NCBI GenBank assembly: GCA_037893245.1
Contig: JBAIAA010000697.1
Coordinates: forward strand, 372,001 to 436,000
Direction: 5' to 3'
DNA length: 64,000 bases
From: Crossaster papposus
Taxonomy: Eukaryota; Echinodermata; Asteroidea; Velatida; Solasteridae
A program made the position numbers and the translations under genes. Numbering within the stretch: position 1 is the first letter of the stretch; every line of letters starts with the position of its first letter. Below, one piece after another: positions 56,693 through 64,000 of the stretch. Under the pieces are notes generated by a model that had not been told where the DNA came from, searched no databases, and was given only the letters and a program-made list of their open reading frames with translations.

Positions 56693-56920
56693 GTAGCACC
56701 ACAAATAAAAAAAATAAAAATCTCAAAATTACTGAAAAGAAATCTTCACCCCCTCTCATCAAATCATCACCCAATCTCATCAAATCATCACCCCATTCTG
56801 TAGTTTTTTCTCCATTTCGTAGCTCTGCCCAATTCCGCATGATTTTGAAATATCGTATTCATGTCACAAATAGGGCAATCATAAAAATGTTTCAGGCACA
56901 TCCTTGTTTTCTTGACTTAG

Positions 56921-57126
56921 GCGCGGCGTCGCACAGCTACCCCCGAAGAACTCCTTGACGCAGCACCTAAGGATTTACTAACCGCAGACGCGTGTACCCT
57001 CCTCCCCTTGGTGGAATCTAACGAGGCATCGGGGGATGAATCCAGTTTGGCGTCGGATGCGGGGACCGTCATCATCCCACCGCCACGGCTGACGGCCGCC
57101 AGAAGAGAAAGAGATACTATATCCAG
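56921..57126 (+). CDS. KIF21: KIF21-type kinesin, linker exon A
   Basis: Phase 0 entry after cttgacttag: ARRRTATPEELLDAA, ESNEASGDESSLASDAG, RRERDTISR. RRRTAT-xELL is the conserved block after the coiled coils in KIF21A/B. A GC donor (CCAG|GCAAGG) at 57126 gives phase 2, exactly as exon B needs; no good GT donor exists nearby. The motor and coiled-coil exons of KIF21 are not seen upstream in the window. Confidence 0.75.
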
Positions 57127-57158
57127 GCAAGGAGTGGATTCAAATTGTGAACGTTTAA

Positions 57159-57364
57159 CCAGTTCGCGCCGGGATTATTTCAACATCGCCGAGCCGAGGG
57201 GCGGGATTATTTTTAACGAAACTCGATCCGAAGCGGGTTCAGGCTGATAGTGCCGGGAAGCACACCCACGCATTTCCGGCCTTGCTCGCTGCTGACAGAC
57301 ATTTCCGAACTTGAACTTGGCGTGAAATTTTTTGCGTTTATATACGTCATCCGGCACGAATTGG
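57159..57364. mobile_element. TTAA MITE family B, complete 206-bp copy
   Basis: TTAA at 57155-57158 and 57365-57368; ends ccagttcgcgccgg and ccggcacgaattgg. Inserted 28 bp after the proposed exon A donor. Confidence 0.9.
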
Positions 57365-57439
57365 TTAACAATTGTCGACTGCGGTGATGCAGGATATGAC
57401 GTTTTTAACACGCGAGGAATGCGTTGCTATGCGTCTCCG

Positions 57440-57657
57440 AGAGTGTTAACTAGTTTGTGTCGCGACAAGTTCAAAACGGATGACGGATGAACACGTCAAC
57501 GAGCAAAGCCGGAAATGTTTGACGCGACCGGCTCGTAGTAAGTGATCGCCGGTACCATAAGGGTGTGCTACCCACAGATGCCGGCCTGAACCTGTCTGGG
57601 ATGAGGTTTGTTATCGCGCCTGGCGGAGATGTCAAAATAATTCTGGCGCAGACTGTT
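57440..57657. mobile_element. TTAA MITE family B-like, degenerate copy
   Basis: Family words (acaagttcaaaacggatgac, gaacacgtcaacgagcaaag, ggcgcagactgtttaa) in the same order, ends eroded. Confidence 0.6.
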
Positions 57658-57882
57658 TAAAAACGTCATATCTCATAATTTTAAAAGGGGAGATTTCTTA
57701 AATCAGGATTTTTCAATAGTCCCCCCCCTTTATCCCCCCTTCATCCCCCCTCCAAAAAAAAGAAAAGCCCTAAGTATTTTTGTTATGGCACTTCAAAGCA
57801 CTATAAGGCCACGGTGTATGAACACTTATAAGCAAAGCCATATGCCCATTAATTAGTTAACTACAGTAGTGCTATCACTGTA

Positions 57883-58290
57883 CATGCAAAGAATCCTTCA
57901 TTGCACTGCATCTGGAGTGCATTGGCATGCACCACTGACTTGCAGTAAACAACTCTCATAGAGCAAGTGTTAATCAGTTCTCTGGTAATGCAAAGAATCC
58001 TCCAATGCTCTGCAGCTGGAGTGCATTGGCCTGTACCACTGACTTGCAGTAAACAACTCTCATAGAGCAAGGGTTAATCAGTTCTCTGGTAATGCAAAGA
58101 ATCCTCCAATGCTCTGCAGCTGGAGTGTATTGGCCTGTACCACTGACTTGCAGTAAACAGCTCTCATAGAGCAAGGGTTAATCAGTTCTCTGGTAATGCA
58201 AAGAATCATCCAATGCTCTGCAGCTGGAGTGCATTGGCCTGTACCACTGACTTGCAGTAAAGAACTCTAATAGAGCAAGGGTTAATAGTG
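57883..58290 (+). repeat. 104-bp tandem repeat, 4 copies
   Basis: Unit starts atgcaaagaatcctccaatg and includes actgacttgcagtaaacaac and agagcaagggttaatcag; starts at about 57884, 57988, 58092 and 58196. Confidence 0.92.
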
Positions 58291-58377
58291 GATTAGGCTC
58301 AGAGCGGGGAGAGATACCATTGGCAAAATTCTCTGTTTTGAGTTCATCACGTGCGTTGTTCTTTCCCAACCATGTAG

Positions 58378-58476
58378 GCCAGGCCAACTTAAAGACTCGC
58401 CGTCATTGCGAAGGAAGTTGTACACCATCCTATATCAACCCCAGCCCGTCACCTACTCCACTCCCACTGGCTCTGT
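58378..58476 (+). CDS. KIF21: KIF21-type kinesin, linker exon B
   Basis: Phase 2 entry: PGQLKDSPSLRRKLYTIL, YQPQPVTYSTPTGSV. Ends phase 2 at GTAAGT, matching exon C. Confidence 0.65.
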
Positions 58477-58574
58477 GTAAGTAGTCGAGGTACCAGTCCT
58501 TGGGGAAAACGATCACTCCAATAATGTTGTTACTCACGGGATAGACTGGTTCCCGCCGCAAAATCGACGAGGAA

Positions 58575-58915
58575 ACCAGTGTGCATGCTGTATGTGGGTA
58601 AAGCTACAGGTTGTGGGTTCGAGTCCGGCCTGGGACTGTGCGTGTGCCCTTGGGCAAGGCACTTTGTCACTCATTGCTTCTCTCCACCCAGGAGTAAATG
58701 GGTACCTGTGAGGGCAGAGATGGTTGTTATTAGCTGTTTTGCGCCGAAATGGCAGCATTGAGCTGTATACTCCCCAGGGAGCTGAGATGGTGTTTGGAAT
58801 GTTTCATGGGCCCAATGAGCAAGGGTAATAATGACACAGCGCCTTGAATACCAGTCCTGGTAGAGATACGTGCGCTATATAACAATCCAGTATTATTATT
58901 ATTATTATTATGAAA
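58575..58915 (+). mobile_element. tRNA-derived SINE with LINE-like tail
   Basis: GTGGGTTCGAGTCC is a pol III B box. It is followed by cccttgggcaaggcactttg, ggtacctgtgagggcagag, gcgctatataacaatccagt and (att)n at 58892-58910. Such bodies with a CR1/L2-like tail ending in (ATT)n are common in deuterostome SINEs. Confidence 0.85.
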
Positions 58916-58966
58916 CAAAGCATTGCAGTGCATCTAAGACGTTGTTTATTATTTTGTGTCTTGCAG

Positions 58967-59083
58967 CGAGCACACCCCTGACCCCTCCCCACCCAGCTCC
59001 CCGCCTCCTATGAAAGGCCGGAGCGATAACGTCTTCTCTCGACTCACGCAGAGTAACTCGCCCGCCGCCGCTCGCAACGGAAG
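58967..59083 (+). CDS. KIF21: KIF21-type kinesin, linker exon C
   Basis: Phase 2 entry: EHTPDPSPPSSPPPMKG then SDNVFSRLTQSNS. xxNVFSRLT is a conserved KIF21 block before the WD40 domain. Ends phase 2 at GTGAGT. Confidence 0.85.
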
Positions 59084-59380
59084 GTGAGTCGAGTCGTCAT
59101 TACCCACGGGCCACTGTTATCTGACGTGTGTGCGCACTTCGACAGGGCGCTTGTGTTATCGGGCAAGGCATTTTATCACAATTGTGACCTGTCGCCACAA
59201 ATTTAGCTGAAAGTCGGCATTTTGCAAGCCAACATTTGAAGGACGTTCATTTTTTTGTCACACCATGCTTATTCCTAGTGTTTTACATAATCCCTTTTAC
59301 TAATCCCATAAGTTTACTAATCACTTTTACTAATCCCGTAAGTTTACTAATCCCGTTTTACTCCCAATAATATCTTACAG

Positions 59381-59404
59381 TAAGCAAATGGAAGAGGATG
59401 ACGA
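59381..59404 (+). CDS. KIF21: KIF21-type kinesin, micro-exon D (24 bp)
   Basis: taagcaaatggaagaggatg plus four bases lies between tatcttacag and GTAAGT. Phase 2 to 2, encodes SKQMEEDDE with its neighbours. Both splice sites are strong and the phase fits exactly. Confidence 0.6.
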
Positions 59405-59508
59405 GTAAGTGGTGATAAAGAATCATATTTGCTCGCTGTGTTTTTACATGAAGAGAAATTGTTGAACAAAATCATTGGAAAGTTTTTATCTTTGACTTTT
59501 TGATTTAA

Positions 59509-59896
59509 AGGGATCGTACACGTTTGGTAATTGGAACCAATTGTTTGTTTCAATCCTATATAGTTATAGATATATACCATAAAACTAACCTGTAAAAATT
59601 TCATTTCAAAAGGTGGTAGCGATTTTGAGATATTGCCGAAAATCTGGAGCGGTTATGTCCACGCGGAAAGAATAATCTCCATTGGAATACAACGCTCTGA
59701 GAAAGGTCACTGCAGTAACGCTTCTCAGATTCAAATTTTTGGGGATAAAAAGTGATATCTTTTTCTATAACCGCAGTACTTCGAAGTGAAAAGTTTCTAA
59801 AAATGCATTATACTATCCAAAGCTGCTGTACTTCATACCAAGTAAGTTTGTATTGCCATAAATGTTTGGAGTAATTACCAAACGTATACGATCCCT
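59509..59896. mobile_element. TTAA MITE family C, 388 bp
   Basis: Ends agggatcgtacacgtttggt and (as complement) agggatcgtatacgtttggt, flanked by TTAA (59505-59508, 59897-59900). No ORF. Confidence 0.92.
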
Positions 59897-60080
59897 TTAA
59901 TGCCTCCACGCCCATGAGCCGGTCTGAAACATACTTTTTTTAAACCAGCCAATCACATTTGTATTCCCTTTCTTTGCCATTTTACGGTGTGTTGCCCTTC
60001 ACTCGTTGTCAATGTAATTGTTCTGTGTTCCTTTGACTGTGACGTGGTACATTTTTTTGCTAATGTGTAAAGAATGTTAA

Positions 60081-60448
60081 AGTAGGATACACCATTTGCA
60101 GACAATGATTTTTTTTACTACTGAATTTTTAAGAAATGGCACTTATTTGAAAGTAAATAATGATTGTAGGCATCCAGCAAAATGATTGCGCTAGATATGT
60201 TGTAATTGTTCCGAAAAATTGAATTCACGAATCACGATCGCCGGCCGGCGATCGCGAATAAAACAAGAACAATATAAGAACCATTCCTCAACGCCGATTG
60301 AAAACGAATACCGTTTTTCTTGCTTTTCTCAGCATCCATGATTATAAAACTTTGGACAGGTCAGTTAAACGATATTTACTATAAAATACAACCCTCAAAT
60401 CCACCCATTCCTGATAATTCAAGCAATTAGCAATAGTGTATCCTACCT
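60081..60448. mobile_element. TTAA MITE family A, complete 368-bp copy
   Basis: Ends agtaggatacacc and gtatcctacct with TTAA at 60077-60080 and 60449-60452. Internal gcgatcgccggccggcgatcgc-like palindromic centre around 60233-60258. Confidence 0.92.
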
Positions 60449-60626
60449 TTAAGATTAAACTTTAATTTTGTGGTGTTATTTTATTTCAAAATGTAAGTCT
60501 TGCGTACATTTTGCTCTTTGCGTACAAAAATGCTCTGAGGCTATTGTAACAAATATTATTATGTATGTTTCATTTTTGTTAAAGTTACGAACAATTTGTC
60601 TTATATATATATATACACACAAAGTT

Positions 60627-61010
60627 GAAGTCCAATTTCCATTAAAACTTGGGTCATGGATGCAACAGGGTAACCTTCATATCACGGCTGGGTCAAAGGT
60701 CAATTGAGGTCAAGTTCCAAAATAAACTAAAATTGTCAAAAAAACCAAAATCTGATTTGAAAACGTAAAATCCAATTTCCATCAAACTTGGGTCATGGAT
60801 GCAATAGGGTAACCTTCATATCACGGCTGGGTCAAAGGTCAATTGAGGTCAAGTTCCGAAAAAATAACTGGAATTGTAAAAAAACAAAAAATCTGATTTG
60901 AAAACGTAAAATCCAAATGCAATCAAACTTGGGTCGTGGATTCAATAAGGAAATGTGATGGTATTAAAGGTCACACACAGGTCAAAGGTCATTTGTAGGG
61001 TCATTTTGAA
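60627..61010 (+). repeat. About 141-bp tandem repeat, 2.7 copies
   Basis: Unit begins tccaatttccatcaaacttg (60631, 60771, 60912) and contains ggctgggtcaaaggtcaatt. Confidence 0.85.
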
Positions 61011-61106
61011 AGTAGGCCGGGCTTGATACCATGGCTAACTGTCTTGTTTAGCGGACGTTGTTCGTGTAGTTTGTTTGATAACGCCGTGTGTCGGGGTTTA
61101 TTGTAG

Positions 61107-61240
61107 AGGAATGATCACTGCCGTAGCTGCTAAGCCGCAAGGCAAGACTCCGTTAGTCTGTACGTACACTGCTGAAGGTCACACGAAGGCGGTGCTCTCC
61201 GTACAAGCTACCAACGATCTCCTGTTTAGCGGATCCAAAG
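61107..61240 (+). CDS. KIF21: KIF21-type kinesin, exon E (start of WD40 domain)
   Basis: Phase 2 entry: EGMITAVAAKPQGK, TYTAEGHTKAVLSVQ, TNDLLFSGSKG. EGHTKAVL-V---DLLF-GSKD is the first WD40 repeat of KIF21A/B. Ends phase 1 at GTGAGA. Confidence 0.92.
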
Positions 61241-61370
61241 GTGAGAGACATAGTCCAGGAATAGACCGTGTATTAACGTCTCTAGCGTAAAGGTCACTTT
61301 TAGAATGCAAGGATGACCTTTTCGTCTTTGTACTCCCTCCACCTGTCACATCTGTCACGTCGTCTGTGAC

Positions 61371-61968
61371 TATCCTGAGCCACACAGCGCTTTACGCGCT
61401 TTCTACTAATAGCGCTCAAAGCCCTGCGGACATTCGGCAAGATCCGTGGTTATTAGCGCGAAAAATCATGCGCCCAATCAGAGCCTCTGTTACAAACAGA
61501 CCAAGGCCATTTTCCAAACCCTGGCTTTGGATCCGTCTCTGGCTACAGTCTATTGCTAAACTGTATGAATGAAGCCTGAGACGAAGACAAAGCTGGGGTT
61601 TTGAAAAACAGCCAAAGGCATGCGAGCCAACGCGCATTTCTATTGGTCCATTCGCTTGGACATCTGAGGTGTTCTCACAAATGTTCATCCTCCCACGTAA
61701 AAATTAAAATTAATTGGAAAAATTGTAGAAATTAACGTACATAACGTGAAATAAAGCTTTGCTATTATATATTATACAGAATAAGAAACATAAAAGACTG
61801 AAAAGCTACGTAAACGCTAAAAAAGTATAGTGGTAGAAATTGTCATTTTACCAGGGGTGGACGTTCATATCATGTATTGGCCAACTTGTTTAATGATTGC
61901 TGCAAATGTCCGCAGGGGTTGGAGCGCCATTAGTAGAAAGCGCGTAAAAGCGCTGCGTGGCTCAGGAT
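61371..61968. mobile_element. 598-bp TIR element with 9-bp target duplication
   Basis: Ends atcctgagccacacagcgct and complement atcctgagccacgcagcgct; TIRs extend about 60 bp. GTCTGTGAC is present on both sides (61362-61370, 61969-61977), while the parent sequence near 54190 has one equivalent. 8-9 bp duplication points to hAT or Mutator type. Confidence 0.9.
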
Positions 61969-62025
61969 GTCTGTGACCTCTAACGTAACTTCAATCTCAC
62001 CGCGATGTTGAAGCTTGTACTACAC

Positions 62026-62270
62026 GGGGCCAACTTCAAAGAGCTGCTGAGCACAAAAATGTGCTTAGCATGAACATTTGTCCTTGGCAAAAACAAGGTT
62101 GCAGACCAAATTTTCACGGGATCTGTATTAGTTTTTGATTGATAATCAGCTGTTTTTTTTGCTTAGCCTGAAAAACACGTAGAATTTTGGCTGGTAACCT
62201 GTTTTTAATGAGCAAGACTTTTTTGTGCTCAGCACATTTTTGTGCTTAGCAGCTCTATGAAATTGGCCCC
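62026..62270. mobile_element. MITE family D, copy 2
   Basis: 245 bp, ends ggggccaacttcaaagagct / agctctatgaaattggcccc. Closely similar to 50928-51170. Confidence 0.9.
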
Positions 62271-62594
62271 AGATATCAAGAGAACAATAGTATCATGCAT
62301 AAAGATTACGATTGAATATCCGGTCATCTCCGAGCCGTCGGCTATTGGACTTTTTTTTGTCTATAATACTTTGTTTTTACGAAGATCTGAACCATGAAAC
62401 TCGCAAAGAAACTCGCAGAGTAAGGGCGGGGGAAGTAAGCGAACGCGGTGATTTGAATGATTAACACGACTCGTTGGTCGTTTTATTATTATTAATATTA
62501 TTAATTCTTTCTGGTAATAAAACCAAGGATCCTTCAAAAGCGCTCCTGGCACTGTAGCTCGCAAGCCTGAAGAAACCTGTAGAGAGAAGACAAT

Positions 62595-62773
62595 GAGAAG
62601 AAGGTACAGTTTTATTAGAGGTGGGAGGAAAACCCCAGAAGAATACCTTGGGGAAAACCCACGGAGTCAGGCAGGGACTGAAAACCCAATCTACATTTAT
62701 TGGCCAAGGTAGGGTTCGAACCCGGGTGTAAGGCGGGGAAAGAACCGCTACGCCAATCTGACACCCCTTTTTT
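62595..62773 (-). mobile_element. tRNA-derived SINE
   Basis: On the - strand: gtcagattggcgtagcggtt (A-box region), then GGGTTCGAACCC (B box), then a body with gggttttcagtccctgcctg and gggttttcctcccacctc. It ends about 15 bp from the acceptor of KIF21 exon F. Confidence 0.8.
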
Positions 62774-62787
62774 TAAATATTACGCAG

Positions 62788-62968
62788 ATCGAACGGTGAA
62801 GATTTGGAAACTCGAGACTGGCCAGGAACTGTGCACCCTCTCCGGTCATCCCAACAATGTAGGCACCGTCCGTTACAGCGAGGAACGTGGATTGGTGTTC
62901 AGCGTGTCTACTGCGTACATCCGCGTCTGGGATATCCGAGAACCGGGCAAATGTATTAAGACGTTAAG
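62788..62968 (+). CDS. KIF21: KIF21-type kinesin, exon F (WD40)
   Basis: Phase 1 entry: DRTVKIWKLETGQELCTLSG, HPNNVGTVRYSEERGLVFSV, STAYIRVWDIREPGKCIKTL. HPNNV---- LVF-VST-YI-VWDIR---KCI-TL is nearly the KIF21 signature. Ends phase 2 at GTAAGG. Confidence 0.95.
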
Positions 62969-63567
62969 GTAAGGGATCATCGGCGAAACAATGTGATCGC
63001 TCTGCAAAAAATGTGAGGCATGTTAGGCGTTCTGGCTAAAATGAGACGGAACTAGGCACAGGGCATAGTGGAGAAAACTACAAAATAATGAATAATGGGA
63101 GATTTTTTAAAATGTATTTTGTAGATTTGTTGATATTTGTGATGCGATCTGTGAAAACCCATCGGATGTCGCAAAGTTGCAAGTCCCATAAAATAAAATA
63201 AAATAAATTAAAAAAAATAAAAATAATAATAATAATATTTTTTTAAATTATTATTATTTTTTTTGTAATTGATTTTTCATTGCTATTCTGGTACCCTATC
63301 GTTAAACGCTGTTTTTCTCAGAACTTCGCATCGCCAATAATCGACGTTAATTTTAACGTAACTTTTGATGTAGAGGTCCTAGAGACCTGATTGAAAAAAG
63401 CATTAGAAAGAGAATGATCTCAGCTTTAAGATGATGTAAAAGAACTCATTTTTTTATTTTGCCACCATGTGGCGGGTTTTCACAGATCGCATTACATTTG
63501 TAATCTTTGGTATGCCTACTAACTATTTTTTTTTAAATTGTACTTTTGGGGTAATTTATGAATCCAG
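62969..63567. other. Intron with A/T-rich simple repeat
   Basis: 63188-63262 is (AAAT)/(AAT) repeat followed by its complement, a potential hairpin. No other feature. Confidence 0.6.
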
Positions 63568-63729
63568 TTCATCAGGACATGTCTTAGACTGTAGTGCCGC
63601 GAACAGTTCATCGCGTACCGTTGCCATGCCGGCGGGAGAGACGCAGATCAACGACATCGCCGTCAACAAAACCGGCACCAGACTCTACGCCGCAGCTGGG
63701 AATATCATCAGAGTCTGGGCCCTGACCAA
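63568..63729 (+). CDS. KIF21: KIF21-type kinesin, exon G (WD40)
   Basis: Phase 2 entry: [53 protein letters not shown]. Matches SSGQV..SRTVA-P-GE-QIN-IA---TGT-LYAASGN in KIF21. Ends phase 2 at GTGAGT. Confidence 0.95.
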
Positions 63730-63826
63730 GTGAGTTTCAATACACACAGGATGCTATACCATGACATCAGTGTCGAATTATCTAAAACAAATTCCAAGTG
63801 ATTTTGTGGTTTTTATGTCTCTATAG

Positions 63827-63944
63827 TTTCCAATCCGTCTGTAAACTCTTTGGCGGACCGTCGGCGGCCATTATGTGCGTTGCCGTGGATACTCAGGAGG
63901 ACTGTGACTATGTGTTGGCCGGCTCTAAGGACCACTACATCAAG
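63827..63944 (+). CDS. KIF21: KIF21-type kinesin, exon H (WD40), last in window
   Basis: Phase 2 entry: NFQSVCKLFGGPSAAIMCVA, DYVLAGSKDHYIK. Corresponds to FQ--GKL-GH-GPVMCL-V and --GSKDHYIK of KIF21. Ends phase 0 at GTAATG; remaining WD40 exons lie beyond the window. Confidence 0.93.
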
Positions 63945-64000
63945 GTAATGAACGGCCTAGAGTTTATTTAAGCTAATTATGCTCAGGGCCGGATCTAGCC

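Larger units (their letters stand above)
61302..62325 (-). pseudogene. Inverted, fragmented copy of C2-gene exon 4 and intron 3 edge
   Basis: Three blocks (61302-61370, 61969-62025, 62271-62325) are, on the - strand and in order, the counterpart of about 54060-54251: ggtggagggagtacaaagac, then gattgaagttacgttagagg, then the acceptor region of intron 3 and the edge of the cgcccggaag minisatellite. Intron sequence is included, so it is a DNA-level duplication. Two elements (61371-61968 and 62026-62270) have since inserted. Confidence 0.85.

Noticed and set aside
56271..56840. 189-codon ORF on the - strand with a repeated NPNPLGSRTRKHTKPNK pattern
   Set aside because: Product of the 81-bp satellite, whose length is divisible by three. 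No conserved domain; the ORF ends with the array.
57883..58290. Regularly spaced direct repeats resembling a CRISPR array
   Set aside because: Whole 104-bp units repeat, including what would be spacers; eukaryotic context; no cas genes.
57861..58387. Overlapping - strand ORFs with repeated LLQVSGTGQ-type segments
   Set aside because: They follow the 104-bp tandem repeat only.

Overview
The window is animal nuclear DNA: genes are split into short exons with GT-AG junctions and matching phases, introns are large, and a large share of the sequence is non-LTR retrotransposons, SINEs, many families of small terminal-inverted-repeat elements (MITEs) and microsatellites. A transmembrane NACHT-LRR family, a Crypton-like tyrosine-recombinase protein with introns, and the repeat repertoire suggest an invertebrate deuterostome, most likely an echinoderm (perhaps a sea star). 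That assignment is inference; no rRNA or mitochondrial marker is present.

Layout. (1) 1-115: one exon of an SLC7-type amino-acid transporter running off the left edge. (2) About 2.7-16.4 kb, + strand: an exon chain of a tyrosine-recombinase-fold protein. It is interrupted by a full-length, ORF-intact non-LTR retrotransposon (ORF 6545-9544), next to which an exon carrying the first catalytic Arg has lost its 5' part. A 0.6-kb array of a (CATGCA)-type hexamer lies in the same region. (3) 17.1-26.4 kb and 36.5-44.4 kb, + strand: two copies of a segmental duplication, each carrying a gene for a transmembrane-NACHT-LRR protein. Copy 2 is intact (about 937 aa). Copy 1 is broken in the NACHT domain by a 726-bp Harbinger-like element flanked by a 3-bp TTA duplication. 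The copies also differ in LRR number and in later MITE insertions. (4) 27-36 kb: no gene seen; TIR elements, two of them related across the window and carrying tRNA-like cores, and a cluster of roughly 0.5-0.7 kb repeats. (5) 46.6-51.5 kb, - strand: a PHD-finger-encoding CR1/L2-group LINE, ORF2 intact and ORF1 split by a 243-bp MITE. (6) 52.6-55.9 kb, + strand: first six exons of a C2-domain protein like class I Rab11-FIPs, with a frameshift in exon 2. (7) 56.9-63.9 kb, + strand: exons for the C-terminal part of a KIF21-type kinesin (linker plus WD40 repeats), running off the right edge.

Points worth a second look: the N-terminal TM-NACHT-LRR architecture and its paired intact/disrupted copies; the intron-bearing recombinase gene with most catalytic residues kept; the phase-compatible apposition of a Rab11-FIP-like 5' half and a KIF21 3' half, separated by an 81-bp satellite, with an inverted copy of the C2-gene exon 4 inside a KIF21 intron; several MITE families with TTAA target duplications, some sharing one TTAA; and TIR elements with tRNA-like A/B boxes inside.

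All exon limits come from reading splice signals and reading-frame phase. No alignments or database searches were run.
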